Assembly: GCF_026810505.1 (NCBI RefSeq) | Contig: NZ_CP101750.1 | Location: forward strand, 3,563,254 to 3,627,253 | Reading direction: 5' to 3' | DNA from: Streptomyces sp. Je 1-369 | GTDB lineage: Bacteria > Actinomycetota > Actinomycetes > Streptomycetales > Streptomycetaceae | DNA: 64,000 bases | Part shown: positions 26,214 through 34,578 of the stretch, piece by piece | How the letters are laid out: the number at the start of each line of letters is the position of its first letter | Position numbering within the stretch: position 1 is the stretch's first letter | Notes under the pieces: generated by a model | Seen by the model: only the letters and a program-made list of their open reading frames with translations | Databases searched by the model: none | Told to the model about the DNA's origin: nothing | Made by a program: the position numbers and the translations under genes

Positions 26214-27592
26214 GTGGTTCCCTTCGTCGGACTGTCGTCGGACGGTGCGGAGAGCCGGCCCGCGGGTGCGCCGGGGTCTGTGTCGGGGGTGAACCAGGGC
26301 AGGGGGGCGTGGGTGGAGCCGGGGGCGGTGGCTGTCGGCTCACCCGAACCACTCGTACGGCTCGCACCACTCGTACGGCTCGCACCGCCCGCACCGCCCG
26401 CACCGCCCGCACCGCCCGCACCGCCCGCACCGGCCACCCCACCCGTACCGCCCGCGCCGGGCGCCCCCGTGAAGCCTCTGCCAGGCGTACGCGCCGCATG
26501 CGACGCCCGCCCCTTCCGATCCGCGTCGACCGCCCCCTGCGGCATCCGCAACCGCGGCACACGACGCGCGAGTTCAGCGAACCGCGCACCACGGCGGCGG
26601 CCGGACCGCGAGACGCGGCGACGGTTCGGCCGGAGCCGGTCGACGACCGCCATGCCGATACGGAAGACGGCCGCGGGCACGACGACGCACAGCAGGAGCC
26701 AGAAGAGCGTGACGCCCCACGGACGCCCCACGCCCCACGGCTGCTCCGCGAGGACCTTCCCGCCGAACTTCAGCGAGACCAGGTAGTCCCCGTGCGCCCC
26801 CGCCGAAAGCTCCACCGGCAGCTTGATCTGCGCCTTCTTGCCGGGAGCGATCGTGCCGCGCCACTGCTGCTCCTCCCACTGCGGTGCGAACACGCCGTGG
26901 GACGTACCGACCTGGAAGACGGGGTCCTTCACCGGCGCCGAGCCGACGTTGCCGACGGTGAACTCGAGCGTGCGCTGCGGCGGGGCACCGAACCACGTCA
27001 GCACTCCGCCGGCCCCCTCCAGAGCGGTGTCCGTCAGAACGGACAGCTTGCCGCCGGTCGCCTGTGCGGGCAGCGCCTTCACGGGGTGGCCCGCGACCTT
27101 CAGTACCGCGTCGACCTGCTGTTTCTCGCCGGTCACCGTGGCCACGTGGACGACGCAGGGGCACGGCTCCGGCGGCTCGGCCACCGGCAACTTCTTACTG
27201 AAGGCGCCGTCGTCGTCCGTGGTGACGGCCCGCCCGTCGGAGTTGGCGCACGAGTTCGTACCGCCCACGACGCCCTTGCCCGGGGCGGACTGACCGCAGA
27301 CGAGCATCATCAGGAGAGCGTCGGGCCGCCACCCCGCACCCTTCACGGTGACGGACCCGCCCTTGCCCGCCTGGGACGCCGAGAGCTTCACGGTGGGCTC
27401 GTCCTCCGCGGCGGCGGCCGCGGAGGCTTGGGGCAGCAGCGCGAGGCCGAGCAGGGCCGCCACAGCGAGCAGGGCCAGAGCGGCCCGCACAGCCCCCGCC
27501 ACCACCGCCCCCACAGCTCCCACCGCTCCCGTCGCCCCCGCACGCACTCCCACATACACCGCCGCCGGGCCGGGCCAGTTCTCACCGTTCAC
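26210..27592 (-). CDS. Membrane-anchored secreted protein, neocarzinostatin-like domain
   Basis: 460 aa. N-terminal hydrophobic signal (about 25-57), then a domain with VTVKGAGWRPDALLMMLVCGQ and paired cysteines (NSCANSDG; PEPCPCVVHVATV) that resembles the neocarzinostatin-like fold in actinobacterial surface proteins. A second Ig-like region (LEFTVGNVGSAPVKDPVFQV) follows, then a membrane segment (FWLLLCVVVPAAVFRIGMAVV, about 305-325) and a basic cytoplasmic tail with GAGG and SRTSGA repeats encoded by 9-bp tandem repeats. GTG 27592, with gggaga upstream, overlaps the preceding gene by four bases. The much longer open frame running to 28474 reads antisense-like Arg/Gly-rich sequence out of frame with the upstream gene and was not used. 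Confidence 0.7.
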   Translation of the reverse strand: MNGENWPGPAAVYVGVRAGATGAVGAVGAVVAGAVRAALALLAVAALLGLALLPQASAAAAAEDEPTVKLSASQAGKGGSVTVKGAGWRPDALLMMLVCGQSAPGKGVVGGTNSCANSDGRAVTTDDDGAFSKKLPVAEPPEPCPCVVHVATVTGEKQQVDAVLKVAGHPVKALPAQATGGKLSVLTDTALEGAGGVLTWFGAPPQRTLEFTVGNVGSAPVKDPVFQVGTSHGVFAPQWEEQQWRGTIAPGKKAQIKLPVELSAGAHGDYLVSLKFGGKVLAEQPWGVGRPWGVTLFWLLLCVVVPAAVFRIGMAVVDRLRPNRRRVSRSGRRRGARFAELARRVPRLRMPQGAVDADRKGRASHAARTPGRGFTGAPGAGGTGGVAGAGGAGGAGGAGGAGGASRTSGASRTSGSGEPTATAPGSTHAPLPWFTPDTDPGAPAGRLSAPSDDSPTKGTT

Positions 27593-28617
27593 AGTTCGTC
27601 TCCCGTCCCCGCTCGCGCCAACTCCCGCGATACGTCGCCCTGTTCGCCGCCACCGTCCGGCTCCGGCGCCTCCGTACGCCGCCGCCCCCGTCTGCGTACG
27701 AGATGAACCGCCCCGCCCACCGCCGCGGCCAGCACCGCTCCCCCGCCCACCACGACGCCCCACGGCACGAACCGCACCGAGGCCGTGGCGGTGTCGCGGG
27801 CGCCGCCCGACGCGGTGGCCGTCAGCTCGACGTCGACCGCGTCGAGCGACGGCGCGTCCGGCCACGGCTCGGTCAGGGACACCCTGCGGCCGGGCAGCAG
27901 CTCGACCGGCAGCGTGCGCGCGGGGCGGTCGAGGAGAGTGCCGAGTACACCGTCCGCGTGCACCGCGAGCTTCGGGGTCAGCACGGTGTTGCCGCGGTTG
28001 ACCAGGTCGTACGAGATGCTCCCCGCGTCGGTGTCGACGTCGACGCGCTCGACGGTGAGCGCGGAGAGGGTCGGCCCGTCGACCCGCAGGTCCACGCGTA
28101 CGCCCACCGTGCGGCCGCCACCGCTCGCGACTACGGCCCCCGGGTGGTCGCCGGGCGTCGCGTTCGTGGGGACGGTGAGGGTGAACGGCACCTCGGCCCG
28201 GGTCCGCGGCGGCACCTTCACCTGACGCTTCGCGAAGCTGATCCACGCCCCGGTGTCCTTCGGCGTGCCCTTGGCGGGGGTGACGGAGAACGCGCCGGAG
28301 CCGGTGTTGTCCGCGTCCGCGCCCCGCAGGGAGATCGTGCGGGGCTTCGGGCCCGGGTTGGTGACGGAGAGGGTGTCCTGGAGCACGGTTCCGGGGGTGC
28401 CCTCCGCGTAGAAGGAGGGCCGCCCGTCCTTCGCGGGCCGGGCCCCGCCGCCCGCGGAGGGCGCGGCGGACCACGCCGCCCGATCGTCACCGGCGCCACC
28501 GCCACCGCCACCGTCCGCGTGCGCGGGACCGGCGCCGATGCCGGCACCGGCGCCGAGGGCCGCCACCATCAGCGCCAGGGCAGCCGCCCGCCCCGCACCT
28601 CGCGCGGAAAACGTCAT
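27589..28617 (-). CDS. Secreted WxL-interacting-like (DUF916-type) protein
   Basis: 342 aa. Signal peptide (AALALMVAALGAGAGIGAGPAHA), an Ig-like region with TPGTVLQDTLSVTNPGPKPRTISL and FTLTVPTNATPGDHPGAVVAS typical of DUF916/WIP peptidoglycan-associated proteins, a second beta-rich domain (SISYDLVNRGNTVLTPKLAV) and a C-terminal membrane segment (about 285-307) with a basic tail. It probably sits in the wall as a partner for the sortase-anchored proteins beside it; that role is inferred. Overlaps the next gene by four bases (GTGA). Confidence 0.75.
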   Translation of the reverse strand: MTFSARGAGRAAALALMVAALGAGAGIGAGPAHADGGGGGGAGDDRAAWSAAPSAGGGARPAKDGRPSFYAEGTPGTVLQDTLSVTNPGPKPRTISLRGADADNTGSGAFSVTPAKGTPKDTGAWISFAKRQVKVPPRTRAEVPFTLTVPTNATPGDHPGAVVASGGGRTVGVRVDLRVDGPTLSALTVERVDVDTDAGSISYDLVNRGNTVLTPKLAVHADGVLGTLLDRPARTLPVELLPGRRVSLTEPWPDAPSLDAVDVELTATASGGARDTATASVRFVPWGVVVGGGAVLAAAVGGAVHLVRRRGRRRTEAPEPDGGGEQGDVSRELARAGTGDEL

Positions 28618-28662
28618 CGGCGGCTCCTGATCTTCGTACGGGATCTCACTCGCGTAGCCGTC

Positions 28663-28807
28663 CTACAGGCCGTACGGGCCGTTCAGGCCGCACAGGTCGC
28701 GCGGGCCGTACAGGTCGCGCAGGCCGTACGGGCCGTACGGGCCGCGCGGGCCATACCGGCCGTACGGGGCCGCGCAGGCCATACCAGCCATACCGGTCGT
28801 ACGGGCC
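28663..28807. repeat. Tandem array of sixteen ~9-bp units
   Basis: Units follow the pattern g-t/c-a/g-c-a/g-g-g-t/c-c, for example gtacgggcc, gcacaggtc, gcgcgggcc, ataccggcc; one unit is 10 bp. The array fills most of the 199-bp gap between the LPQTG gene and the DUF916-type gene. It is not protein-coding in a credible frame and has many small self-complementary elements (ggccgtac-type) that could form alternating hairpins. Confidence 0.85.
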
Positions 28808-28816
28808 CGCCCCCCC

Positions 28817-29557
28817 TTACCGCGACCGAACCGCCGTCTGATTCCTGCGCGTCAGCCAGAGCGCCCCGGCCGCGCCCGCGAGCAGCACCGTGCCGCCGAG
28901 GGTGCCGAGTGCGACGGCGGAGTCCGCGGGGCCAGTCTGCGGCAGCTCGTCGCCGCCGGAGGGCGCGCTGTCGGAGCCACCCGTCGTACCCGCGCCGCCA
29001 CCGGTCGTATCGGAGCCCCCGCCCGACGCACCCCCGGACCCCCCGGCCCCCTTGACGTCCAGCTCGAGGGACGGCTTCGGGTTGTTGGAGGGCGTGCACG
29101 TCGTGGTCGTACCGAGCGCCTTGATCGTGAGGACACCGGCCGTGAACGTCACCTTGCCGCTCTTCTTGGGCGTGTACGTCCCCGACAGGTCGCTGATCTT
29201 GATCGGCGTGTTGGCTGGGATGGCCTCGGCGTTCGTCGCGCCGGACACCGGCACCGTGCCGCTCTCCGCGCCGCCCAGCTTGATCACCGCGCTTGGCTTC
29301 ATCGCGCCCTTGCCGAGCTCTACAGGGCTGGAGGAGACGCCCTTCTGGAAGGACATGGTGAGCTTGTAGCCGCTGCCGCTCTTGACGCTCTTGATGTCGA
29401 TCGGCGAGACGGCGCTCTTGTCCCCGATCGGCGTCTTGCACTGGTAGTTGACGTCCTGGACGGTGGCCTGCGCGGCGGGGGCGGCCATCAGCACCGCTGA
29501 GCCGCCGGCCAGGACGGTGGCGAGCGCGAGCGCGGCCGATTTTTTCGTGTGCGACAC
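28817..29557 (-). CDS. LPXTG-type cell-wall-anchored protein
   Basis: 246 aa. Signal peptide (ALALATVLAGGSAVLMAAPAAQA), one extracellular module from YQCKTPIGDKSAVSP to TTTTCTPSNNPKPSLELD, a Gly/Ser/Thr stalk (about 160-200), and a complete sorting signal: LPQTG, hydrophobic stretch (VALGTLGGTVLLAGAAGALWL) and RRNQTAVRSR. The module is homologous to module 2 of the LAETG protein, so the two are products of duplication, but with different sortase motifs. First gene of the surface cluster; its downstream neighbours on the same strand may be cotranscribed through the 9-bp array. Confidence 0.83.
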   Translation of the reverse strand: MSHTKKSAALALATVLAGGSAVLMAAPAAQATVQDVNYQCKTPIGDKSAVSPIDIKSVKSGSGYKLTMSFQKGVSSSPVELGKGAMKPSAVIKLGGAESGTVPVSGATNAEAIPANTPIKISDLSGTYTPKKSGKVTFTAGVLTIKALGTTTTCTPSNNPKPSLELDVKGAGGSGGASGGGSDTTGGGAGTTGGSDSAPSGGDELPQTGPADSAVALGTLGGTVLLAGAAGALWLTRRNQTAVRSR

Positions 29558-29678
29558 CTCGTTTGTCCCCTCATGCCGGTCGTGGCGTGCCGCGGTGCGG
29601 AGTTACCTGTGTTACTGACGGCACATCAGATTGGGCGCTCAAGGTACGCCCGGGACCTTGACGAGGGAAGACAAAAGA

Positions 29679-29708
29679 CGCGCCGGATCCGTGATGATCC
29701 GACGCGCA
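29679..29708 (-). terminator. Possible terminator of the RsbW-like gene
   Basis: ggatc (29685-29689) and gatcc (29696-29700), flanked by gcgc/gcgc with a 2-nt bulge, form an imperfect hairpin about 155 bases downstream of the RsbW-like gene. Weak evidence. Confidence 0.3.
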
Positions 29709-29764
29709 TACCAACAGGCGGTAACCGTGGGTAACAGCACTGGGCAGAGCCAGAGCTCCTCGAC

Positions 29765-29836
29765 CCCCAGCCCCAGCCGCAACCACAGCCCCAACCGCAA
29801 CCGCAACCCCAACCGCAGCCACAACCACGGCCGCAG
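29765..29836. repeat. Twelve tandem hexamers
   Basis: Units of ccccag, ccgcaa, ccacag, ccccaa and close variants run without interruption for 72 bp in the 305-bp gap 29558-29862. No gene is supported there; translated, the array would give a Pro/Asn/Arg or Leu/Trp/Arg repeat in frames without a ribosome-binding site. Confidence 0.85.
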
Positions 29837-29862
29837 TCCGTGCGTGAGTGAGTGCCCGCCGC

Positions 29863-30372
29863 CTACGCGGGCGCCCCCACCTCCGCCCAGACCGTCTTGC
29901 CCGCGACCCCCGGGCTGCGGACGACACCCCAGTCCAGGCAGAGCCGCTGCACGATGAACATGCCGTGCCCGCCGGGCCGCCCGGCGCGGTGCGGGGTACG
30001 CGGCGCGGGCTGTCCCGTACCGCGGTCGGAGACCTCGATGCGCAGCACCTTGCCGTCGGAGGACAGCCAGAGCTCGTCGGGGCCCTCGGCGTGCAGGCAG
30101 GCGTTGGTGACCAGCTCGGAGACGACGAGGAGCACGTCCTCGGCCGCCGCGCGCCGGTCTGCGCTCTCCGCGGGGAGCCAGCCCCACGCGTGAAGCGCCT
30201 CACGTGTGTAGTCACGGGCGAGCGGGACGATGCCGCTCGCGCCGTTCAGGCTCAGTCTGCGGACCTGCCGGGCGGCGGGCGCACCTGAGGCCCGCTCCGC
30301 GGGAGCGTCCGCGACTGCGGCCTCGGACTCCGGGCCGCGGTCGCCCGGCGAGTAAGGCCGGGTGGTGCTCAT
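29863..30372 (-). CDS. RsbW/SpoIIAB-like ATP-binding protein (anti-sigma kinase type)
   Basis: 169 aa. The C-terminal HATPase_c domain shows LVVSELVTNACLHA (N box), VSDRGTGQP (G1) and GGHGMFIVQRLCLDWGV (G2). Proteins of this kind either bind SigB-type sigma factors or phosphorylate STAS antagonists. The N-terminal 40 residues are Pro/Ala-rich and unmatched. ATG 30372 has gaggtga at good spacing. It lies on the minus strand next to a STAS gene and across from a SigB-type sigma gene, so it is a strong candidate member of the same partner-switching circuit. Confidence 0.85.
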   Translation of the reverse strand: MSTTRPYSPGDRGPESEAAVADAPAERASGAPAARQVRRLSLNGASGIVPLARDYTREALHAWGWLPAESADRRAAAEDVLLVVSELVTNACLHAEGPDELWLSSDGKVLRIEVSDRGTGQPAPRTPHRAGRPGGHGMFIVQRLCLDWGVVRSPGVAGKTVWAEVGAPA

Positions 30373-30612
30373 CAGCGCTTCACCTCACCGACAGGAGGAC
30401 TGGGGACATCGGCTGCTGCTTGCCGTTCTGACTGTTGACTCTGCGGACCGCCGTCAGTGGGATCCACGTCTCTCCTGCCCGGACGAACCGTGAGAACACC
30501 CACTAGTTCGGCACGGTCCGTGTGACGCTGGTAACGCCATGATCACACAGAGGAAACTGACACATAACTTTCGCGTGTGACCACGACTTTTCCTCGTACG
30601 ACCACTTCGGAG

Positions 30613-30981
30613 TCACTCTCCGAGGGCCGCTTCGAGGGTGTCGTGGACGGTGAAGACCGCCTCCGCGCCGGTGATCTCGAAGACCCTGGCGACCACCGGA
30701 AGCATCCCGGCCAGATGGACGCCGCCACCGGCGGCCTCGGCCTTGAGCCGGGCGCCGAGCAATACGTTGAGCCCCGTGGAATCACAGAACTCAAGGCGTG
30801 AGCAATCGACGACAAGCCGTGCGTAGCCGTCCGTCAGGCAATTTTCGAGTGGCTCGCGCAACACGTCGGCGGTGTGGTGATCCAACTCACCCGCCGGGGT
30901 CACGACGGCACTCGCGCCCACCTTCCGGACTTCGACCAGAAGCCGGCCCCTGTGTGCGCTGCCGACCGTCCCGCGGTCCAT
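30613..30981 (-). CDS. STAS-domain anti-sigma factor antagonist
   Basis: 122 aa, a single STAS domain. The phosphorylatable serine is in LEFCDSTGLNVLLGA (about residue 68), preceded by VVTPAGELDHHTADVLREPLE, the usual N-terminal strand and helix. When dephosphorylated, such proteins sequester the RsbW-like kinase and free the sigma factor. Start ATG 30981 with a gagagag stretch. Divergent from the sigma factor gene, with 251 bp between, and 240 bp from the RsbW-like gene. The region 30373-30612 between them has no gene. Confidence 0.9.
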   Translation of the reverse strand: MDRGTVGSAHRGRLLVEVRKVGASAVVTPAGELDHHTADVLREPLENCLTDGYARLVVDCSRLEFCDSTGLNVLLGARLKAEAAGGGVHLAGMLPVVARVFEITGAEAVFTVHDTLEAALGE

Positions 30982-31232
30982 GCCGTCTCTCTCTTCCGAC
31001 CGTCGTTGCTGTTGATGACGCCCCTGAACATTACGCCCTCCTGGCGCTCCGGGGTACCCGAACATCCCCCCGAATTCGGACATTTGCCCCCAGAGCGCAC
31101 TTGCGACCGAAGCGCGGAAGCGGGTAGGGGTAGAAGAGACATCAATCAACACGGACGGCTTTGGAGGCGCCGCACACCGCAGTGCACGTATTGGCATCGG
31201 CAGCCATATGCCGAGAACGATGGAGGACACCC

Positions 31233-32183
31233 ATGTCACCCCGGCTCGACGAATCGCATACTGACCAGGCGACGTCGACACTCCCGCCGCACCGCTCCGC
31301 CACCGAGATCCCGGGTCCCGCCCACGAGTCCGTCCCGACTCAGGGTGCCCCAGAAATCGCCGAGGACACCTACGAAGGTCTCGACGGTCTCCCTGAGATC
31401 CCGCCGTACGACGAGGTGGCGCCGCTGGACGCGAGGGCCCTGTCCAAGACCCTCTTCGAGCGCCTCGAGTCCCTCGAAGAAGGCACGCACGAATACGCGT
31501 ACGTCCGCAACACCCTGGTCGAACTGAACCTCGCCCTGGTGAAGTTCGCCGCCTCCCGGTTCCGCTCCCGCAGCGAGCCCATGGAGGACATCATCCAGGT
31601 CGGCACGATCGGCCTCATCAAGGCGATCGACCGCTTCGAACTCAGCCGCGGCGTCGAGTTCCCCACCTTCGCCATGCCCACGATCGTCGGCGAGATCAAG
31701 CGCTTCTTCCGTGACACCAGCTGGTCGGTGCGCGTCCCGCGCCGCCTCCAGGAACTCCGGCTGGACCTCGCCAAGGCGGGCGACGAGCTCGCCCAGCAGT
31801 TCGATCGCGCCCCCACGGTGGGCGAGCTCGCCGAGCGCCTGGGCATCTCCAACGAAGAGGTCGTCGAGGGGATGGCCGCGTCCAACGCCTACACGGCGAG
31901 CTCCCTGGACGCGCAGCCCGAGGAGGACGACTCCGAAGGCGCACTCGCGGACCGCATCGGCTACGAGGACCACGGCCTCGAGGGCATCGAGTACGTCGAG
32001 TCCCTCAAGCCCCTCATAGCCGAACTCCCCGCGCGCGACCGCAAGATCCTCTCCCTCCGCTTCGTCGCGAACATGACGCAGTCGGAGATCGGCGAGGAGC
32101 TCGGCATCTCGCAGATGCACGTTTCGCGACTGTTGTCGCGCACTCTCGTCAAGCTCCGCAAGGGACTGACGGTCGACGAGTGA
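31233..32183 (+). CDS. SigB/SigF-type RNA polymerase sigma factor
   Basis: 316 aa from ATG 31233 (ggaggac at 31221-31227). Region 2 shows FRSRSEPMEDIIQVGTIGLIKAIDRFE and FPTFAMPTIVGEIKRFFRD, region 3 the VRVPRRLQEL block, and region 4 RDRKILSLRFVANMTQSEIGEELGISQMHVSRLLSRTL. This is the stress/development sigma-70 subgroup controlled by partner switching. The first ~65 residues are unconserved. In S. coelicolor the SigI (SCO3068) and ArsI (SCO3067) pair occupies a comparable position near hut genes, so this is probably the counterpart; that is from memory and not verified here. Confidence 0.93.
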   Translation: MSPRLDESHTDQATSTLPPHRSATEIPGPAHESVPTQGAPEIAEDTYEGLDGLPEIPPYDEVAPLDARALSKTLFERLESLEEGTHEYAYVRNTLVELNLALVKFAASRFRSRSEPMEDIIQVGTIGLIKAIDRFELSRGVEFPTFAMPTIVGEIKRFFRDTSWSVRVPRRLQELRLDLAKAGDELAQQFDRAPTVGELAERLGISNEEVVEGMAASNAYTASSLDAQPEEDDSEGALADRIGYEDHGLEGIEYVESLKPLIAELPARDRKILSLRFVANMTQSEIGEELGISQMHVSRLLSRTLVKLRKGLTVDE

Positions 32184-32223
32184 GGTGCCGCTGCGCTGCG
32201 CTTGAGCGCACGAACGCCGCGGT

Positions 32224-32252
32224 GGGGCCCGTTCCTTGAGGGGACGGGCCCC
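32224..32252. terminator. Bidirectional hairpin terminator
   Basis: ggggcccgttcc (32224-32235) pairs with ggacgggcccc (32242-32252) with one bulged T, between the convergent sigma factor and racemase genes. Confidence 0.7.
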
Positions 32253-32265
32253 ATTGTTCGTCCCG

Positions 32266-32964
32266 TCACCCGCGCGCGCTGACGGCGGCATCGACCGCGG
32301 CTTCGGCGTGGAGCCGGGTGGTAGGGAACACGGGCACGGGGCTGTGCTCCTGCCCGATGAGCAGCTCGATCTCGGTGCACCCGAGGATGACGCCCTCGGC
32401 ACCTCGGCGGACGAGGCTCCGGATGACCTCCTGATACGCGGCACGCGACTCCTCGCGTACGACGCCGAGGCACAACTCCTCGTAGATGACGCGATGGACG
32501 AGGCCCCGCCCCTCCGCATCCGGCACGAGCACGTCCAGCCCGTGCCCGGCCAGCCGATCCCGGTAGAAGTCCTGCTCCATGGTGAACGCGGTCCCGAGCA
32601 GCCCGACGCGGGTGATTCCTGCCCGGCGTACTGCCTCGGCGGTGGCGTCCCCGAGGTGCAGCAGCGGAACGGAGATCGCGGCCTTCACCTGGTCGGCGAC
32701 CTTGTGCATGGTGTTGGTGCAGATGAGGACGAGGTCGGCCCCGGCGGCCTCAACGCCTTTGGCGGCAGCGGCGATCACCTCTCCGGCCCGCTCCCACTCC
32801 CCCTGTACTTGCAGCTGCTCGATCTCGGCGAAGTCGACGGAGTACAGCACGCACCGCGCGGAGTGCAGCCCGCCGAGCCGTTCCCGTACGAGTTCGTTGA
32901 GCAGTCGGTAGTACTCGGCGCTGGACTCCCAGCTCATGCCGCCGATGAGGCCGATGGTCTTCAT
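32266..32964 (-). CDS. Aspartate/glutamate racemase family protein
   Basis: 232 aa. The two-cysteine PLP-independent racemase signature is complete: ICTNTMHK (about 82-89) and LGCTEIELL (about 191-199), with KTIGLIGGMSWESSAEYY at the N-terminus as in the YgeA/aspartate racemase group. It interconverts L and D acidic or other amino acids in the cytoplasm; substrate undetermined. ATG 32964 overlaps the stop of a small upstream gene by four bases (ATGA), so it is translationally coupled to it. Confidence 0.9.
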   Translation of the reverse strand: MKTIGLIGGMSWESSAEYYRLLNELVRERLGGLHSARCVLYSVDFAEIEQLQVQGEWERAGEVIAAAAKGVEAAGADLVLICTNTMHKVADQVKAAISVPLLHLGDATAEAVRRAGITRVGLLGTAFTMEQDFYRDRLAGHGLDVLVPDAEGRGLVHRVIYEELCLGVVREESRAAYQEVIRSLVRRGAEGVILGCTEIELLIGQEHSPVPVFPTTRLHAEAAVDAAVSARG

Positions 32965-33197
32965 CGGCTCAGGATGCCGCACGGCTCCGTTCGGGGGCGG
33001 GCGCGGAGGTAGGGCCGGGCGAGAGGGGCGCCGCTGACGTCGATGGGGCGATTCTCGGCGGCGTCGCGGGCGTAGGGGCTGCGGGGGCGGAGGTCCCGCA
33101 CCCCGGGGGTGGGATGCGGCTGGTACCCCCTTGTCTCCCTCGCCGCGCGACGCGTCCCCGTGCCGGGCAGCAGCCAGGCCAGAAGGCGGCGCAGCAC
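32961..33197 (-). CDS. Small basic streptomycete protein of unknown function
   Basis: 78 aa. GTG 33197 is preceded by a strong gggggagggg site about 7 bases away, and it starts just 5 bases after the stop of the upstream RsbW-like gene; its TGA overlaps the racemase ATG. This tight packing argues it is expressed. The sequence starts MLRRLLAWLLPG, has a SPYARDAAENRP segment and an LARPYLRA segment, and resembles small proteins found beside ATP-binding/XRE modules in Streptomyces. No domain assigned. Probably cytoplasmic or membrane-peripheral through its N-terminal amphipathic helix. Confidence 0.65.
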   Translation of the reverse strand: MLRRLLAWLLPGTGTRRAARETRGYQPHPTPGVRDLRPRSPYARDAAENRPIDVSGAPLARPYLRARPRTEPCGILSR

Positions 33198-33201
33198 GTG
33201 T

Positions 33202-33606
33202 CTACCCCTCCCCCAGTTCGCACCAGACCGTCTTGCTGTCGGGCCCCTGCTCGACGCCCCACCGCAGCGAGACGGCGTCGAGCAGGGCGAGTCCTCTTCC
33301 CGTCTCGTCGTCGCGGCCCGCCCTGCGGAGGAGCGGCCAGGCGCGGGGGTCCGGGTCGGTGACGGCCACGCGGATGCGGTCGCGGGAGGTGGTGACGCGG
33401 ACGGTGACGGGCGTCCCCTCGCCGAGGTGCCGGATCACGTTGCTCAGCAACTCGCTGACGCAGAGGTGTACGTCGGGGTGGGGGCTGCCGTAAGGGTGCT
33501 CGCTCAGCGTGCGGCGGATCTCGGGGACGGCCTTGGGGACGGCGAGCAGGGAGAGTTCGAAGGGGGGCGGGGTGGTGTGGGTTTGTGTGGGGGGTGGCTC
33601 TTGCAT
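33202..33606 (-). CDS. RsbW-like ATP-binding regulatory protein
   Basis: 134 aa, an HATPase_c domain with CVSELLSNVIRHL (N box), VTDPDPRAW (degenerate G1) and TGRGLALLDAVSLRWGV (G2). Such orphan kinases are common next to XRE/DUF397 pairs in streptomycetes, and one of those pairs starts divergently at 33724. First gene of a three-gene operon (kinase, small protein, racemase). ATG 33606 was chosen for its ggaagg upstream; a GTG at 33648 in frame is an alternative. Confidence 0.83.
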   Translation of the reverse strand: MQEPPPTQTHTTPPPFELSLLAVPKAVPEIRRTLSEHPYGSPHPDVHLCVSELLSNVIRHLGEGTPVTVRVTTSRDRIRVAVTDPDPRAWPLLRRAGRDDETGRGLALLDAVSLRWGVEQGPDSKTVWCELGEG

Positions 33607-33723
33607 GGGGGTACGCCTTCCGTGCGCTCTCTGTGATGATTCGGTCACACAGTGGCGTGGAGCGGCGTAACGTGACAGGGGTTCGGGTTGCGCAGAGTAA
33701 CTGGCAAATGGCGGTGGTGGGTT

Positions 33724-34578
33724 GTGCCTCCTCGTAAGGATCCCGACGCATCAGCGAGCGTCCCGGCGTTCTACGGCGCGGAGTTGCGTTTCAAGCGGGA
33801 GGCGGCGGGGCTCACGCTGGAAGGTCTGGCCTCGGGCAGTTTCCGGGCCGTCTCTTTCCTCAGCCAGATCGAGCGCGGTGAGCGACGCATGCCGTGCGAC
33901 TTGGCCCAGCACGTCGACGCCAAGCTGGAGACGGATGGCTTTTTCCAACGCCGTTGTGAAGATGCGCGCCGCGCTCGCCAGGGCGGGCACGCCGAGTACT
34001 TCGCGGATGTCGCGGAGATGGAGCGGTTCGCGGAGAGCATCGAGGAGTGGGCGCCGATGATCGCGCCCGGCTTGCTGCAGACGCGGACATACGCGGAGAC
34101 CGTCATCCGGGTCGGGTCGCCGTGGCTTCGGCCGGAAGCAGTGGAAGTACAGGTCGTCGCTCGCTTGGAACGCGCAGCGCTGTGGGAGCGCGAGGGGGGA
34201 CCGCCAGCTTTCTGGGCGATCCTGCACGAGAACCTGATCCGCAGGCCCCTCCTGCCCCCTGGGGCCATGGCGGACCAACTGCACCACATCGTGTCGGTGA
34301 TCCGGTCCGTCCAGGGCGTTCTGCAGATTCTTCCGGCAACGACAGCGGCTCATCCGCTCATGATGGGCATGGCCAAGGTCATGACATTCCCGGATGCCCC
34401 ACCCGTGGCGTACGCAGAAGGGCTCCACAGCGGCCAACTCATCGACTTTCCACCGATCGTGAAGGACTACCGCAGGTCGTACGATCTGCTCAGGGCCGCC
34501 GCCATGCCACCCGAGGCGTCCCTGGCCATGATTGAGGCAGCGGTAGAGGACTTCCGAAATGGCGAGAAGCCACTTTGA
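33724..34578 (+). CDS. XRE-family regulator with DUF5753 (Scr1-type)
   Basis: 284 aa. N-terminal helix-turn-helix (GAELRFKREAAGLTLEGLA ... FLSQIERGERRMP, about 16-58) followed by DUF5753 (EWAPMIAPGLLQTRTYAETVIR, AILHENLIRRPL, LQILPATTAAHPL). These regulators pair with a DUF397 protein, here the next gene, whose start lies 20 bases inside this one. The pair behaves as a regulator/small partner module in Streptomyces development and antibiotic control. GTG 33724 follows a G-rich ggtggtggg. Start could be earlier (33688). Confidence 0.85.
   Translation: MPPRKDPDASASVPAFYGAELRFKREAAGLTLEGLASGSFRAVSFLSQIERGERRMPCDLAQHVDAKLETDGFFQRRCEDARRARQGGHAEYFADVAEMERFAESIEEWAPMIAPGLLQTRTYAETVIRVGSPWLRPEAVEVQVVARLERAALWEREGGPPAFWAILHENLIRRPLLPPGAMADQLHHIVSVIRSVQGVLQILPATTAAHPLMMGMAKVMTFPDAPPVAYAEGLHSGQLIDFPPIVKDYRRSYDLLRAAAMPPEASLAMIEAAVEDFRNGEKPL

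Noticed and set aside
27593..28474. Upstream extension of the neocarzinostatin-like protein
   Set aside because: It overlaps the DUF916-type gene in another frame with Arg/Gly-rich, signal-less sequence; GTG 27592 with a four-base overlap is the better start.
29765..29836. Repeat peptide gene from the hexamer array
   Set aside because: No start with a ribosome-binding site, and the frame is made solely of the simple repeat.
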